Assembly (NCBI GenBank): GCA_001599815.1
Contig: BCIA01000003.1
Location: 4,774,001-4,838,000, forward strand
DNA from: Furcasterigmium furcatum
Lineage: Eukaryota > Ascomycota > Sordariomycetes > Glomerellales > Plectosphaerellaceae
Direction: 5' to 3'
DNA: 64,000 nt
Shown here: piece after piece, positions 55,058 through 64,000 of the stretch
Layout: each line of letters opens with the position of its first letter
Position numbering within the stretch: the stretch's first letter is position 1
The notes under the pieces: generated by a model
Seen by the model: the letters and a program-made list of their open reading frames with translations, nothing else
Databases searched by the model: none
What the model was told of the DNA's origin: nothing
Translations under genes and position numbers: made by a program

Positions 55058-56509
55058 TAATGGCGGGAAACGGCGCAGCGCCTTGATTCGGAGAATATCG
55101 GGAGTCACATTGGGGTCTGGGCAGGTTTGGCAGGTCTTGTGATGCATTTGACGGCTTCTGGGTTCAAGGGTGAGGAGTCAGGGCGCGTTCAGGGGCAGGG
55201 GTTGGATCTTGGGTCAGTTCACGAGGCGTCGAATTTCCCACGATGTCGGGCCACGGATGACACGAAAATCTTCACGGGGCTCATTACCATGCATGAAATG
55301 GGCCGAAATCTCACCTGGTTTGCCGGAGCTAGCCCTTCTTACACGCATCTGGCGCGGACTACACGAGTCGTTGGCGGTGCGTGGCGGGCGGGAAACTTGT
55401 CGGGTTTCCCGCCCCTACTTCTCCTGCTGCTCCCCCTTGGCAAATGCAAACTCCCCGCAATCGCCGAGCGGGAGTCGCGAGGGATGTTGCGGGGCGTCAT
55501 GCCGTGATGTTGCGACGGGATGGGCAGGCTCGGTGCTGTTCGGTATAAGAAACCCGTACCCCGAGCCGACACTACGTCTGTGGATTTGGGCTTGTTGGTA
55601 TGGCCGTTTTTCTCACTCCTCTGTTGCCGGGATACAGGGGAAGTAAGAGACTGCGGAGTGATCAATGTGACTCCGTCTACTCCGTCTCGGAGAGTCTCAA
55701 GGTCAGTTCGCTTGACAAGAGTGCAGTCAACTTTATCACTTCTGGAACCACAACTACTTGGACACACTCTAATCAAGTGGACTGCCTACTCACAAAGCCA
55801 TTGGAGACCACCCGCCGGACTATGATCTCACCTGCCTGCCACCTCGGACATCGGACATTGGCGATCGCTCAGTCGACACGGCACAGGAACCGTTTTGGAA
55901 AAGCTGCATGCACGAAGCAACAGTCGGCCCGTGCCTCTACTATTGCAAGCCGGCGGACGGGCTAATCCTTGTGCCCACCGAGGGACCTGTTCACGATGCA
56001 CTGCAACCAAAGTTTTTACGTGAGAGGAGAGCGGGGAGGCCGGCCTAGGCCCGTCCGCCTTGGGAACGGGTCGCCGGCTTTCGGCAGACTATTATGGGGG
56101 CCGTTCCGGTGTTGCATCGGAAGTGATCCCGATTGAGGAGGCTTGGGGCATGTTTTCGATCACGAGGTCGTTCATGCTGCGGTAAGAGAATTTTACTCGG
56201 GAGGACTGGTTCTTGGACCAGTTGAGCACATGCGCTTGGCTTCGGTCAGAAGCGGTACGCAAGATCCATGTTGCTCAAGCCCTGCGAAGCTCACATGTCA
56301 GACTCACCCTCCATCATACCCCACGATCCCAAGTCCGAGAATTTCTCCGCCGATCCTGGAGACATGTTACGGGATGGAACAGTTCTTTGCCGTACTGAGT
56401 TGGTGTTACAGTAAGATACGTGGCTCAGAACAGACACGGTGAATGTGCATCTTCCTGCTACCCTCCGAGGGCATCATGAGAGCATCACGCCACAAGCCAC
56501 CGAGCCTAG
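55058..56509. other. 1.45-kb convergent intergenic region
   Basis: This gap lies between the stops of the Zn2Cys6 gene and the unrecognised gene at 56510. Reading frames are short and unlike proteins. I found no RNA gene. Confidence 0.45.
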
Positions 56510-57952
56510 CTACTCTGAGTCCGCCTGAGAAGAAGGCATCTGCCGAAACAACCCCGTCGACCAGTCGACCAACTTGTGCCTCGATAGGCCCTCCTTTGGC
56601 CCACGGTCAAACGCCAGATCGTCAATGGTGCCGACCAGCTCGGAACGCCATGTCCCCTCAAAGTCCTCGCCCATCTCCCTGGCGAACATGTCGCATCTGA
56701 CGAGCACCTGCCAGCAGTAGGTCAGGTATTTCCCGAGCTCCTCCCTGTTCTCCGGGTGCAGGGGGTCATGCTCGACCGGCAGGCGGCGCCTGGGCTGGTA
56801 CTCGGCGGCTTCCATGATGTCGAGCTCGATCTCCTTCGGCAGCCCCTTCGACCGCAGCATCGCGCGCACCCGGACGACGTCGGCCTCCATGGGCAGGTAC
56901 TCCCTCTCGTCGTCGTCTGCGTACTCAAAGTCCAGGAACTCCGCGTACGACAGGCGGCCGAACGGAATGTGCTCGAGCTTCTCGCCTCCGTTGAGGGCCA
57001 GCTCGTATTTCTTCCGCTTCATGGACCTGTCTGAGAAGAGATAATGGCGAAACTGCTTCTGCCCGATGCCAAAGAACAGGCGGTGGGGGTACTTCTCGAC
57101 ATCAGAGTCATCTCTGTAGGCTGTGACGAGCTTGACTGTCTTCTGATAATCGGACAGGCGGCGGTAGTCCGTCAGGTCCGTCCTGCCACATTTCGGGTCC
57201 CATGTCTCCGGGAGGCACAGGAGTAGGTTGAGGCGGATGTAAGCCCGGAGCGCCAGCTTCAGCATCCTATCCCACCCGATTTCCCGAGGCTGCGCGTGGA
57301 GCATGTCAGCAGATAAACCAGACGACTGACGGTCGACTTGGGCGATACTCACGGTGTCGTAGCATTCGCCCTCCCTGTACCATGCGTAGTACGCGACGCC
57401 CGGATAGTGGCAAGCGCGCAGGACCGGCTCCATTTCGCCGTGGAGGATCAGGAGCTTGACCAGCTGCAGGTTGAAGAAGGCCTCGTCGTTCTCCCTGTAG
57501 AACTCGTAGCAGTCGTTGTCGACCTTGCGGCGCATGAACGCGGCGGCCTTCCTCTCGGCGAAGGGGAGCGGGCAGAGACACGCCGGGCCGTCGCGGTGCG
57601 GACACGGCTTCCGGGTGAGCTCGGTCTTCGTCAGCCTTTCTGTGTACCAGCTGTCCTTGAGGTCCATTCTCATTTTGAACACGCTCGGCGCGAGCTTCCT
57701 GGCGGCCTGCTCACTGACCAGGACGTCGTCGGGATCGGGCGGCCCATAGTCTGCGTATTTCCTCCGTTCGCAGTCGGAGTGCTCGCGGATGTTGCGAATG
57801 AATGCCTCCACGAAGTAGTTGAACTCTTTCAGGACATCTGGCTTCCCCGTGGCGTAGATGCACGACTCTTCGGCGGTGTCTGGGTCGGCGAACTTGCACC
57901 TGAAATGGGATGCGAGGGTGTTCCACGGGATGTTGTGCGATTGATGCGCCAT
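56510..57952 (-). CDS. uncharacterised fungal protein
   Basis: I do not recognise this protein. The open frame codes for 480 aa. A 63-nt stretch, 57352-57290, has intron ends (GTGAGT donor, CGCAG acceptor, phase 0, no stop), so the mature protein may be 459 aa. It is a soluble, mostly helical protein with many aromatic and charged residues. A Cys/His cluster PCPHRDGPACLCP (Cys117, His119, Cys125, Cys127) could bind a metal. There is no signal peptide or membrane span. Neighbouring genes give no clear hint to its job. Confidence 0.75.
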   Translation of the reverse strand: MAHQSHNIPWNTLASHFRCKFADPDTAEESCIYATGKPDVLKEFNYFVEAFIRNIREHSDCERRKYADYGPPDPDDVLVSEQAARKLAPSVFKMRMDLKDSWYTERLTKTELTRKPCPHRDGPACLCPLPFAERKAAAFMRRKVDNDCYEFYRENDEAFFNLQLVKLLILHGEMEPVLRACHYPGVAYYAWYREGECYDTVSIAQVDRQSSGLSADMLHAQPREIGWDRMLKLALRAYIRLNLLLCLPETWDPKCGRTDLTDYRRLSDYQKTVKLVTAYRDDSDVEKYPHRLFFGIGQKQFRHYLFSDRSMKRKKYELALNGGEKLEHIPFGRLSYAEFLDFEYADDDEREYLPMEADVVRVRAMLRSKGLPKEIELDIMEAAEYQPRRRLPVEHDPLHPENREELGKYLTYCWQVLVRCDMFAREMGEDFEGTWRSELVGTIDDLAFDRGPKEGLSRHKLVDWSTGLFRQMPSSQADSE

Positions 57953-58286
57953 TTTCGCCGTTCAGTTGAGATGCTGTGATGTGTTCGAGAGGACAATTGG
58001 AGGCATGAGGCATCCCAGATGATGATAGTGATTTATAACCTCGATGCGCGACGGCGTGTGACTCAGCCGCCGTCGGCCAGTCTGGATGCATCGCGAACGC
58101 GGTCGAACTTACTGGGGGGAGAGAGTGAGGCACAGCAGCTTGGGTTCGCCAAGCGAGTCCAATTGCCGATGAGACGGCCCATTCGTCATATCGCGCGGGG
58201 GATCTGGAGATTGATCGACAGGGCAGGAGTTCTAAACTTTCAGGCTGCCCCCTGTACTAGTTACATTGAGACGATGGAAAGGAATA
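57953..58286. other. intergenic region
   Basis: This 334-bp gap separates tandem minus-strand genes. No feature is recognised. Confidence 0.5.
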
Positions 58287-59780
58287 TCAAACACCTCCAG
58301 CCTTGATGCCGTCCTGCTCCAGCACATCTTGAATCTCCAGGTCAATATTGTCGAGAAGCTTCTTCTCGTCCCACTGAGGCTTCCAGCCAAGCTGGTAGGG
58401 CTTGACCGGGATGAGGTCAATTCTGCGGAATTCGTCAGCTCTTGGTCGAACATGATCACAAGCATAGCGCGGAAGACAAAATCTCACCGATGAGTTCCCA
58501 TGATCCGCACAAGCTGGACAGGGATTCCCAGGGACTCTGCCGCGGCCTCATCGCTGGCCCAGGTGCGCGGCTTCGGCTCGGTCACGAGCCCACGGGCATA
58601 CAGGCGCTCGGCAAAGAGCTGCATCAGTTGCCAGCTCGAGGCATGATGGGCCATGGGAAAGAAGTACCCGTCCTTACCGCTCGGGAGGGTCTTCTTCTGC
58701 AGGATATGCTCCGTGAGCAGACGGTAGAAGGTCGCGATGTCTGAGACGTGCACTGCGGCAGGTTTCTATCACATATTACATACTTGTTAGTGACCGGTCC
58801 CAACGGATAACTTGGCTTGAATGCAATCATATGTCATGATGCTATATTCTGCCTCCAATCGATCAGACTTACCCCGTCTACGTCAAATTGGTGCATCAGC
58901 TTATCCTTGATGCCGGCCCTGATGAACGTCGGAAAGACGAGGGACATCTTTTTGCCCTCTCCCAGGCCTCTTCCATCTAGGGTTAGTTAGCAGCTATTTC
59001 ATCGAAGTGTTGGTGGGCAGCGATGAACTTACAAACGCCAGGGACCACCACGATGAAAGTCGTCACACCCTGCGCTTCACCTTCTTCAACGACCTTGACA
59101 TCGGTCTGTTCCGATCGTGTCAGCATGAGAAAATACTTCCACGCATGATATGACCTACCAGCCGAATAGGATGATGAGCCGATATCTCTTTGTCTACCGC
59201 AAAGACGTTGTCGGTATCTCTCATTGCCACAGCAGGCCAGCCGGCTTCCGGTGCAAACGCGGTCACCCCTGAAGTCTGGTTGAAGTGGAAGTCAGGTGTT
59301 GTTGGTCATTAACTCTGATCTGATCTACTCACATGAACGAAAACTGGCTCATTTCCGGATATCTCACGGCGCTTTCCAAGGGCCTTCATGAGATGGCTAA
59401 CGGCTTGGGGATCGTGAGAGCTGGCCACGTGGAGGACAATGTCGACTGCAATCATGTGAGCGGACGAGCTTGGAGGGCTATGTATCAACATAGGTACCTT
59501 CGTTAGAAATCACAGCCGCCTCGACCGCGGCCTCGTCGGAGAGATCAAGGCAAACAACGTTGACTCCCAACTTTGCCAGGCTCTTGGCCTGTTCTTCTGA
59601 ACGGACGGCAGCATGGATGGTGGCGGATTCCAGGAGCCCGTTGGTCTGATCTGCGAGGTTCGCAAGGACCGAGCCTCCGCTAAGACGACATTAGCACCGT
59701 GTTTCAAGGGAAGGATGTCGGCCTCGACTTCAAGCATACATGTAGCCGGCGGCACCGGTGATGAGGATATTCTGGACCAT
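58287..59780 (-). CDS. extended SDR, NmrA / NAD(P)-dependent epimerase-like, 8 exons
   Basis: NAD(P)-binding protein of 347 aa. Exons are 59780-59740, 59679-59498, 59445-59333, 59275-59159, 59105-59033, 58976-58873, 58765-58488 and 58422-58287, all with consistent phases and GT-AG introns of 52-107 nt. The dinucleotide motif GAAGYIGG (G-x-x-G-x-x-G) spans intron 1. Further features are DIVLHVASSHD, FVHTSGVTAF (active-site Ser region) and VYGRGLGEG, where the Tyr of Y-x-x-x-K is not obvious. This argues for a regulatory or atypical member, as in the NmrA branch. The C-terminus is a helical substrate domain. Confidence 0.9.
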
Positions 59781-60190
59781 GGTGGTGACGAGATGCAGTT
59801 GTGTGTGATGAGGACTAGAAGTCCTATCTGTTGGTGAGAGGAGATAATATCTGCTGCTGAGAGGGAGATCACTCCCTACTTATAATTCGACGCCATCATC
59901 GGCAGCAATTCGCAGCTTAGGTGCCATGAGCTCAAGCAGCCAGGATTGACCTCCAAGAGAACATTGGCAGTCCGGGTGTAGACAATACAGGCGTGGACAA
60001 AGTTCCTTTGTCGACCAATCAGCCCCTGACGGAGTTGGCGGAGGAGACTCTCTGTGGGGATTCTTACGGCTCCGGCGGAATCGCGCGGGATCCCGCCCGC
60101 GAACGCCCCCGAACGAACATCCATCCGGGCAACTCGTCCTTGACAGCGACCAAATGAGAGACATCTTGCTCGAGGTATCGTCACTGAGCC
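59781..60190. other. divergent intergenic region
   Basis: This 410-bp stretch lies between the NmrA-like gene and the second Zn2Cys6 gene. It is divergent, so the regulator may act on its neighbour. No gene is seen. Confidence 0.5.
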
Positions 60191-62571
60191 ATGGAATCCC
60201 GCGGAACTCAGAACGTCAGTGGAGATAGAAATCGCCCACCAATCTCCCGCCGCTCTGTAAGTTCGGCCTCACCGCTCGCTCGATCATCGGCACCATGCTG
60301 ACATTTGATTGTACGCATAGTGCGACTATTGCCGGGCTCGCAAGGTCAGATCTTTCCCATTTGGTCATGTTCCTTCACTCTGAAAGAATGTCTGGAAGCT
60401 GACAGCTTACCGTCGACCAGATCGGCTGTGACAGAGGGTCCCCGTGCGCGAACTGCGTCGCCGCTCGGCTCAGCTGCACCTACAGCAAGATTGCGTCCCC
60501 CGCGCCAACACCGAAGCAGAGGATATTACTTTCATCCCAATAGTAAGCAAGGGCTTCTTCTTCTTCTTCCTCCCTCGTACCTTTTGATCCCGCTCTAGAC
60601 GAGTTACTGAGTTGTTCGGCAGTGAGAAAAGAATCGACGACATCGCCAGGGGCATTGAAGAGGTGAAGCTGTTACTGAATGAGCCCCGTGCCTCTCCACG
60701 AGTGAAAGAGCCCGAGTATGTCTCGTCTCACAGCTTTAAACATGATTCTACAGCTTCGCCGAGGGATCAACAGACCATCCAGCGTTCGACCTATGGCCAC
60801 CAGCAGCCACGTGACAACTCGGCCTTTATCATCAACTTTGTCAACTGCGTGACAAGGTTCCCAGACCCGGGGACCCTTTCTCTCGATAGCAGCGCGACGC
60901 TATCTTCTCTGAAAAGCCTCGTTCAGAGCCTGGACTCTCCCACTAACGCTCCGAGCGTGGTCGCTGCCGAGCCAGCGACCTCGAAAGCTCAATCCGATAA
61001 ACCGAGATTGCCGCCCATGGATGCTGCCATCTCGGTTCTGAAATGGGTCAAAGGTTCGTGTTCCACGTACTGTTCGGCCATGTGAATGACCCAGCTAATA
61101 TACCTCCCAGACCACGAAGAGGACCCCAGAATTGCCTGGATCTCTCACATATTGCCCTTCCAGATGTTCACGGACATCTGTAAGACGGTATATTTTGCAG
61201 TCGACGAGTACAGCGAGGTGAAATTCCTGCTCGCCAACGGTGTCCTTTCCTATATCTTCGCTGAGCATGTCACCATCACCGGATCCCAAGAGTATCTACC
61301 TTTTTGTCACGCCTGCCACGGTAATGTCCGCGGTGCCCTCAAGCGGTTGCCGCTCCTCATGCCGACGTCGATAGAAGCCGTTGCTGCGTTGATTCTGGGG
61401 GTTTGTCTACCTCTCCCCTTTGCTTGGTGCTGTGTTGACCCGGCTCCCAGGCGCTCAATGCGATCGAGTCCTCTGACTCTTTTGTCGCATGGACGCTTGT
61501 GTCCAACGCCTCAGATCTTTGTCAGAGAATGGGGTGGGATTATTGCTCTCGCGGCAGGGAACCTCCCGAATTACCACAGTCTGTGGCAGAACGTCTTTTC
61601 GTGACGGTATACTGCATCGAGAAAGCGCTCTCGCTTCGTCTTGCGCGAGCATCATCGTTTCGTGACGCACCCGCAAGATTCCCTGTCGACTCTCAGGGCC
61701 ACAGGCTGGCTCGGCTCGAAAGACTTCAGGAGAGTGTTTGGGACAGACTCGACACGGCTCGAAGCTTGAATTCCTCACCCGATGATCACAGCAAGCTATT
61801 CGAGAAGCTTACTGAAGAGCTGCTAGAAACTGTTGGACAAACGCAACGCGACTGCTTCGTGAGTCTCGGTTGAACCCTATTCTCTCCTGATACTGTCTTC
61901 TCACATGTGATTCCAGAGTTCTGGGCCTGAAATTGGTCCGTTGCGAGTGGTCTGTCTCCAAAGCGAGCTAGCCTGCCAATCCTCAGTGTTGCTTTTCCTC
62001 CTTGAGCATACATCTTCTGTGCCGAGCCCCGCGGATACCGTTTCGGACAACTTAGTTGCCATTGCCAGATGCATTCTCGATGCTTATCGGAACTGCATGT
62101 TGAGCCTCTTCAGTTGGACCAGCGATCAGCTATTGATCTCCAAGTACTTCGACTGGTAAGCAGTTTACAGCCTGAGATATTATTCTACTTTAGTACGTAC
62201 ACCCAGACATCTGACAACTGAACAGGTGCACCTGGCACACCCCTTTTGCCCCATTCAGCATAGTCTTCAGTCGAGTTGTCAAATCCTTCGACTTTGACGA
62301 CCTCGGTCGTCTCGAAGCATTTGCAACCTCGATGGAATCAATGGACGGACGTACAGAGTCGGCTGGACACCCCTATCGACTGTACAACCTTCTCGGCAAG
62401 GCTGCCAGGCTGCACATCCAAGCAGAGATCAGCTGGTGCGTGGACCCGGATGCATTAATGCAGAGTTATGCCACTGGCTCTGGGGACTTCGACTTTGCAT
62501 CTCTAGGGCTGCACATGAACGATCCAGCACTCGACGATGCGGTGGGAACACAGATGATGGACAGCTCTTGA
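60191..62571 (+). CDS. Zn2Cys6 transcription factor with a 24-nt exon, 8 exons
   Basis: Nuclear regulator of 641 aa. Exons are 60191-60256, 60321-60344, 60421-60542, 60623-61053, 61111-61400, 61451-61858, 61917-62155 and 62226-62571. The zinc cluster is divided among exons 2 and 3: CDYCRARK in a 24-nt microexon, then IGCDRGSPCANC and VAARLSC (C-x2-C-x6-C-x5-C-x2-C-x6-C). The acceptor at 60622 was chosen because the earlier AG would create a stop. Next come a coiled linker (KRIDDIARGIEEVKLLL) and a fungal regulator domain that ends with YFDWCTWHTPFAPFSIVF, typical of this class. It is convergent with the phosphatase, 55 bp apart. Confidence 0.9.
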
Positions 62572-62626
62572 ATTGAATTTGCGAGAGCATGATCGCCCCA
62601 GTCAGCTTACCGTACAGGTTTATGTG

Positions 62627-64000
62627 CTAGTCCAGGTTCATCTTGGGGAACGAGACAACATCCCACTTGCCCGTCTCCGTATCGAGCGTGACATTGGTGT
62701 GCTTCACCTCTCCTCCCCTGAGGGCACCAGACTCGACGCGCCCGCCAGCCACAGGCCTTTCGAGGTGGTTGACGCCCGGGAACATGGTCATGTTCGCGAG
62801 GGGCAGATCCCAACTGTTGCGCGTCGCCACGCTGGGCGAGCCGAAGAACTGAGCCTCCATGCGCTCGGGCGTGAGCGAGAGGTGGAAGTAGCCGCGGTAG
62901 AAGCCGTCCTGCCACTGGAACTCCTCGTTGAGTTCGAGGACAGTGGCGGATCCTGCGTCGGTGTTCTGGATGGGGCCGGCGCGGCCACGGGAGGTGACGG
63001 CTGTGCCGGCCAGCTCGACGCCGACAGCACCTTCGCCAGACTCGCTGTCGTACGGCTTTTCGCCGTGCCAGACGAGGTCGGCGACCTGGGAATATCGAGG
63101 TTAGATGAACCGTTTCCTTTCAAAGTAAGAAGTATTGCCTACCCAGTTCTGGTGGCTGTCACCGGCCAAGAAGACGTTGTTGTCGATGTCGTTGTCGTAA
63201 ATGTGCTTCAGGGTTCTGTTCCTGTTGGCGGTGTAGGCCTGCATCGCTGGGGGGTCAGCCAAGTCCCCGATCTCCAGGAATAACACCAGTCTCTTCAGGC
63301 GCTCTGGTACTCACGTTCCAGTTGTCCGTGCTCATCGCGCCATCAGCATTGCTGACAAGGTGGGAGAAGATGAGCTGGTTACCCACCACCCGCCAGGTGG
63401 CGCCACGCTCCTTGGACTCCTTCAGCTGCCGGTAGAACCAGTTCTCCTGACGCCCGCCCATGATGGTTCGGCTGGCATCGTTGCGGATGGCGTCGATGTA
63501 GGTACCGGTAACCGCTGCGAGGAATGTCAGCGCTGAGTTGCATCTCCTTGTGTCTTGACTTACGGCCACCGCCGGTGATGCTGCGGTCGTAGAAGCGTGT
63601 GTCGAGGATGATGAGGTCCATGAGCTTGCCCATCTTGAAACTACGCCAGATGCGAAGGTTGTCATCGAGATCAACTTGGCTGGAGGCCTGTCAGTCGACA
63701 TGGTCTATGTTCCCAGGTGTCGAGGTCCCGTTCTGAGCTCACGTACCGGATGGGCATCCACTCAAAATATGCGCGGACCGCATTCATCTTCCGCTGATCG
63801 ACGCTGATCCCGCGTCCGTTTTGGAGGAAAGACGCCTCAGTATTCTGAAGGGCACTGAAGCCGTCCCTGTAGCCATTGTTGGCAATTTCTGATAAATCAG
63901 TCAGCGCGCCGAATGTTCTCCCGCAGCAAAGAGCCACATACCGTGGTCATCCCAAGTCGGAATCCATGCCCAGTCCTGAGACAGCAGCTGAAGGTCAGGG
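62627..64000 (-). CDS. PhoD-type alkaline phosphatase, 5' end missing at window edge
   Basis: Metal-dependent phosphomonoesterase or phosphodiesterase, secreted or wall-bound in relatives. Visible exons are 64000-63942 (cut by the edge), 63888-63747, 63679-63564, 63514-63315, 63238-63143 and 63085-62627. The frames and phases join throughout. Recognised parts are WIPTWDDHEIANNGY (metal-site Asp, Asp, His), DLIILDTRFYDRSI, GRQENWFYRQLKES, QLIFSHLV and FLAGDSHQNW (metal ligands Asp, His). The C-terminal part has VELAGTAVTSRGR and the closing strand domain. The start and signal peptide lie beyond 64000. Phosphate starvation control is known for the family but cannot be seen here. Confidence 0.92.

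Noticed and set aside
1..64000. CRISPR arrays, rRNA genes and intact transposons
   Set aside because: No spaced direct repeats, rRNA cores, transposase or reverse-transcriptase motifs were seen on either strand.

Overview
The window is nuclear DNA from a filamentous ascomycete (Pezizomycotina; the gene repertoire and GC-rich coding suggest Sordariomycetes, but the sequence alone does not fix the genus). The evidence is the many short spliceosomal introns, mostly 46-80 nt, with GTRNGT donors, CTAAC-like branch points and YAG acceptors. Fungus-specific families are also present: Zn2Cys6 and fungal-type C2H2 regulators, lanosterol synthase with the fungal DCVSE catalytic motif, and SPO11, SGT1, SEN2, YAR1 and ceramide glucosyltransferase homologues. 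I rebuilt gene models by joining reading frames across introns; exon coordinates are given where I could check the phases by hand.

Layout. 0.25-9.9 kb: short-chain dehydrogenase, GNAT acetyltransferase, PaiB-like FMN-binding protein, a homeobox plus C2H2 regulator, a Nudix hydrolase and a secreted BBE-type flavin oxidase. 11.5-15.9 kb: a TauD-type dioxygenase divergent from an UNC93-type MFS carrier, then a small membrane protein. 16-21.6 kb: a Cys/His zinc-binding protein preceded by TGCGATCGCA palindromes and followed by a 31-bp minisatellite, a CAP-domain surface protein, a PEP-mutase-family enzyme and a candidate small orphan gene. 22.5-25.3 kb: a large C2H2 plus Fungal_trans regulator. 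26-38.7 kb: an unrecognised acidic protein, a tRNA-like remnant, then a mostly housekeeping block (YAR1, SPO11, ERG7, SGT1) followed by a gamma-butyrobetaine dioxygenase-family enzyme and a medium-chain reductase. 38.7-42.9 kb: an MFS relic, a second BBE-type oxidase and rhamnogalacturonan acetylesterase. 43.5-49.7 kb: SEN2, ceramide glucosyltransferase and a secreted orphan. 50.4-55.1 kb: a sugar porter divergent from a Zn2Cys6 regulator. 56.5-64 kb: an unrecognised protein, an NmrA-like dehydrogenase, a second Zn2Cys6 regulator and a PhoD-type phosphatase cut by the right edge.

How the genes work together. I see no polyketide, peptide or terpene backbone enzyme apart from the sterol cyclase, so this is not an obvious biosynthetic cluster. 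The clearest local partnerships are the divergent pairs TauD/MFS (sharing 491 bp), sugar porter/Zn2Cys6 (985 bp) and SPO11/ERG7 (530 bp). No CRISPR array, rRNA gene or intact transposon was found. The most unusual items are the homeobox plus C2H2 regulator with its large unassigned C-terminus, the candidate gene hidden across three short exons at 21.0-21.6 kb, the 31-bp minisatellite, the palindrome cluster and the tRNA-like hairpin element.
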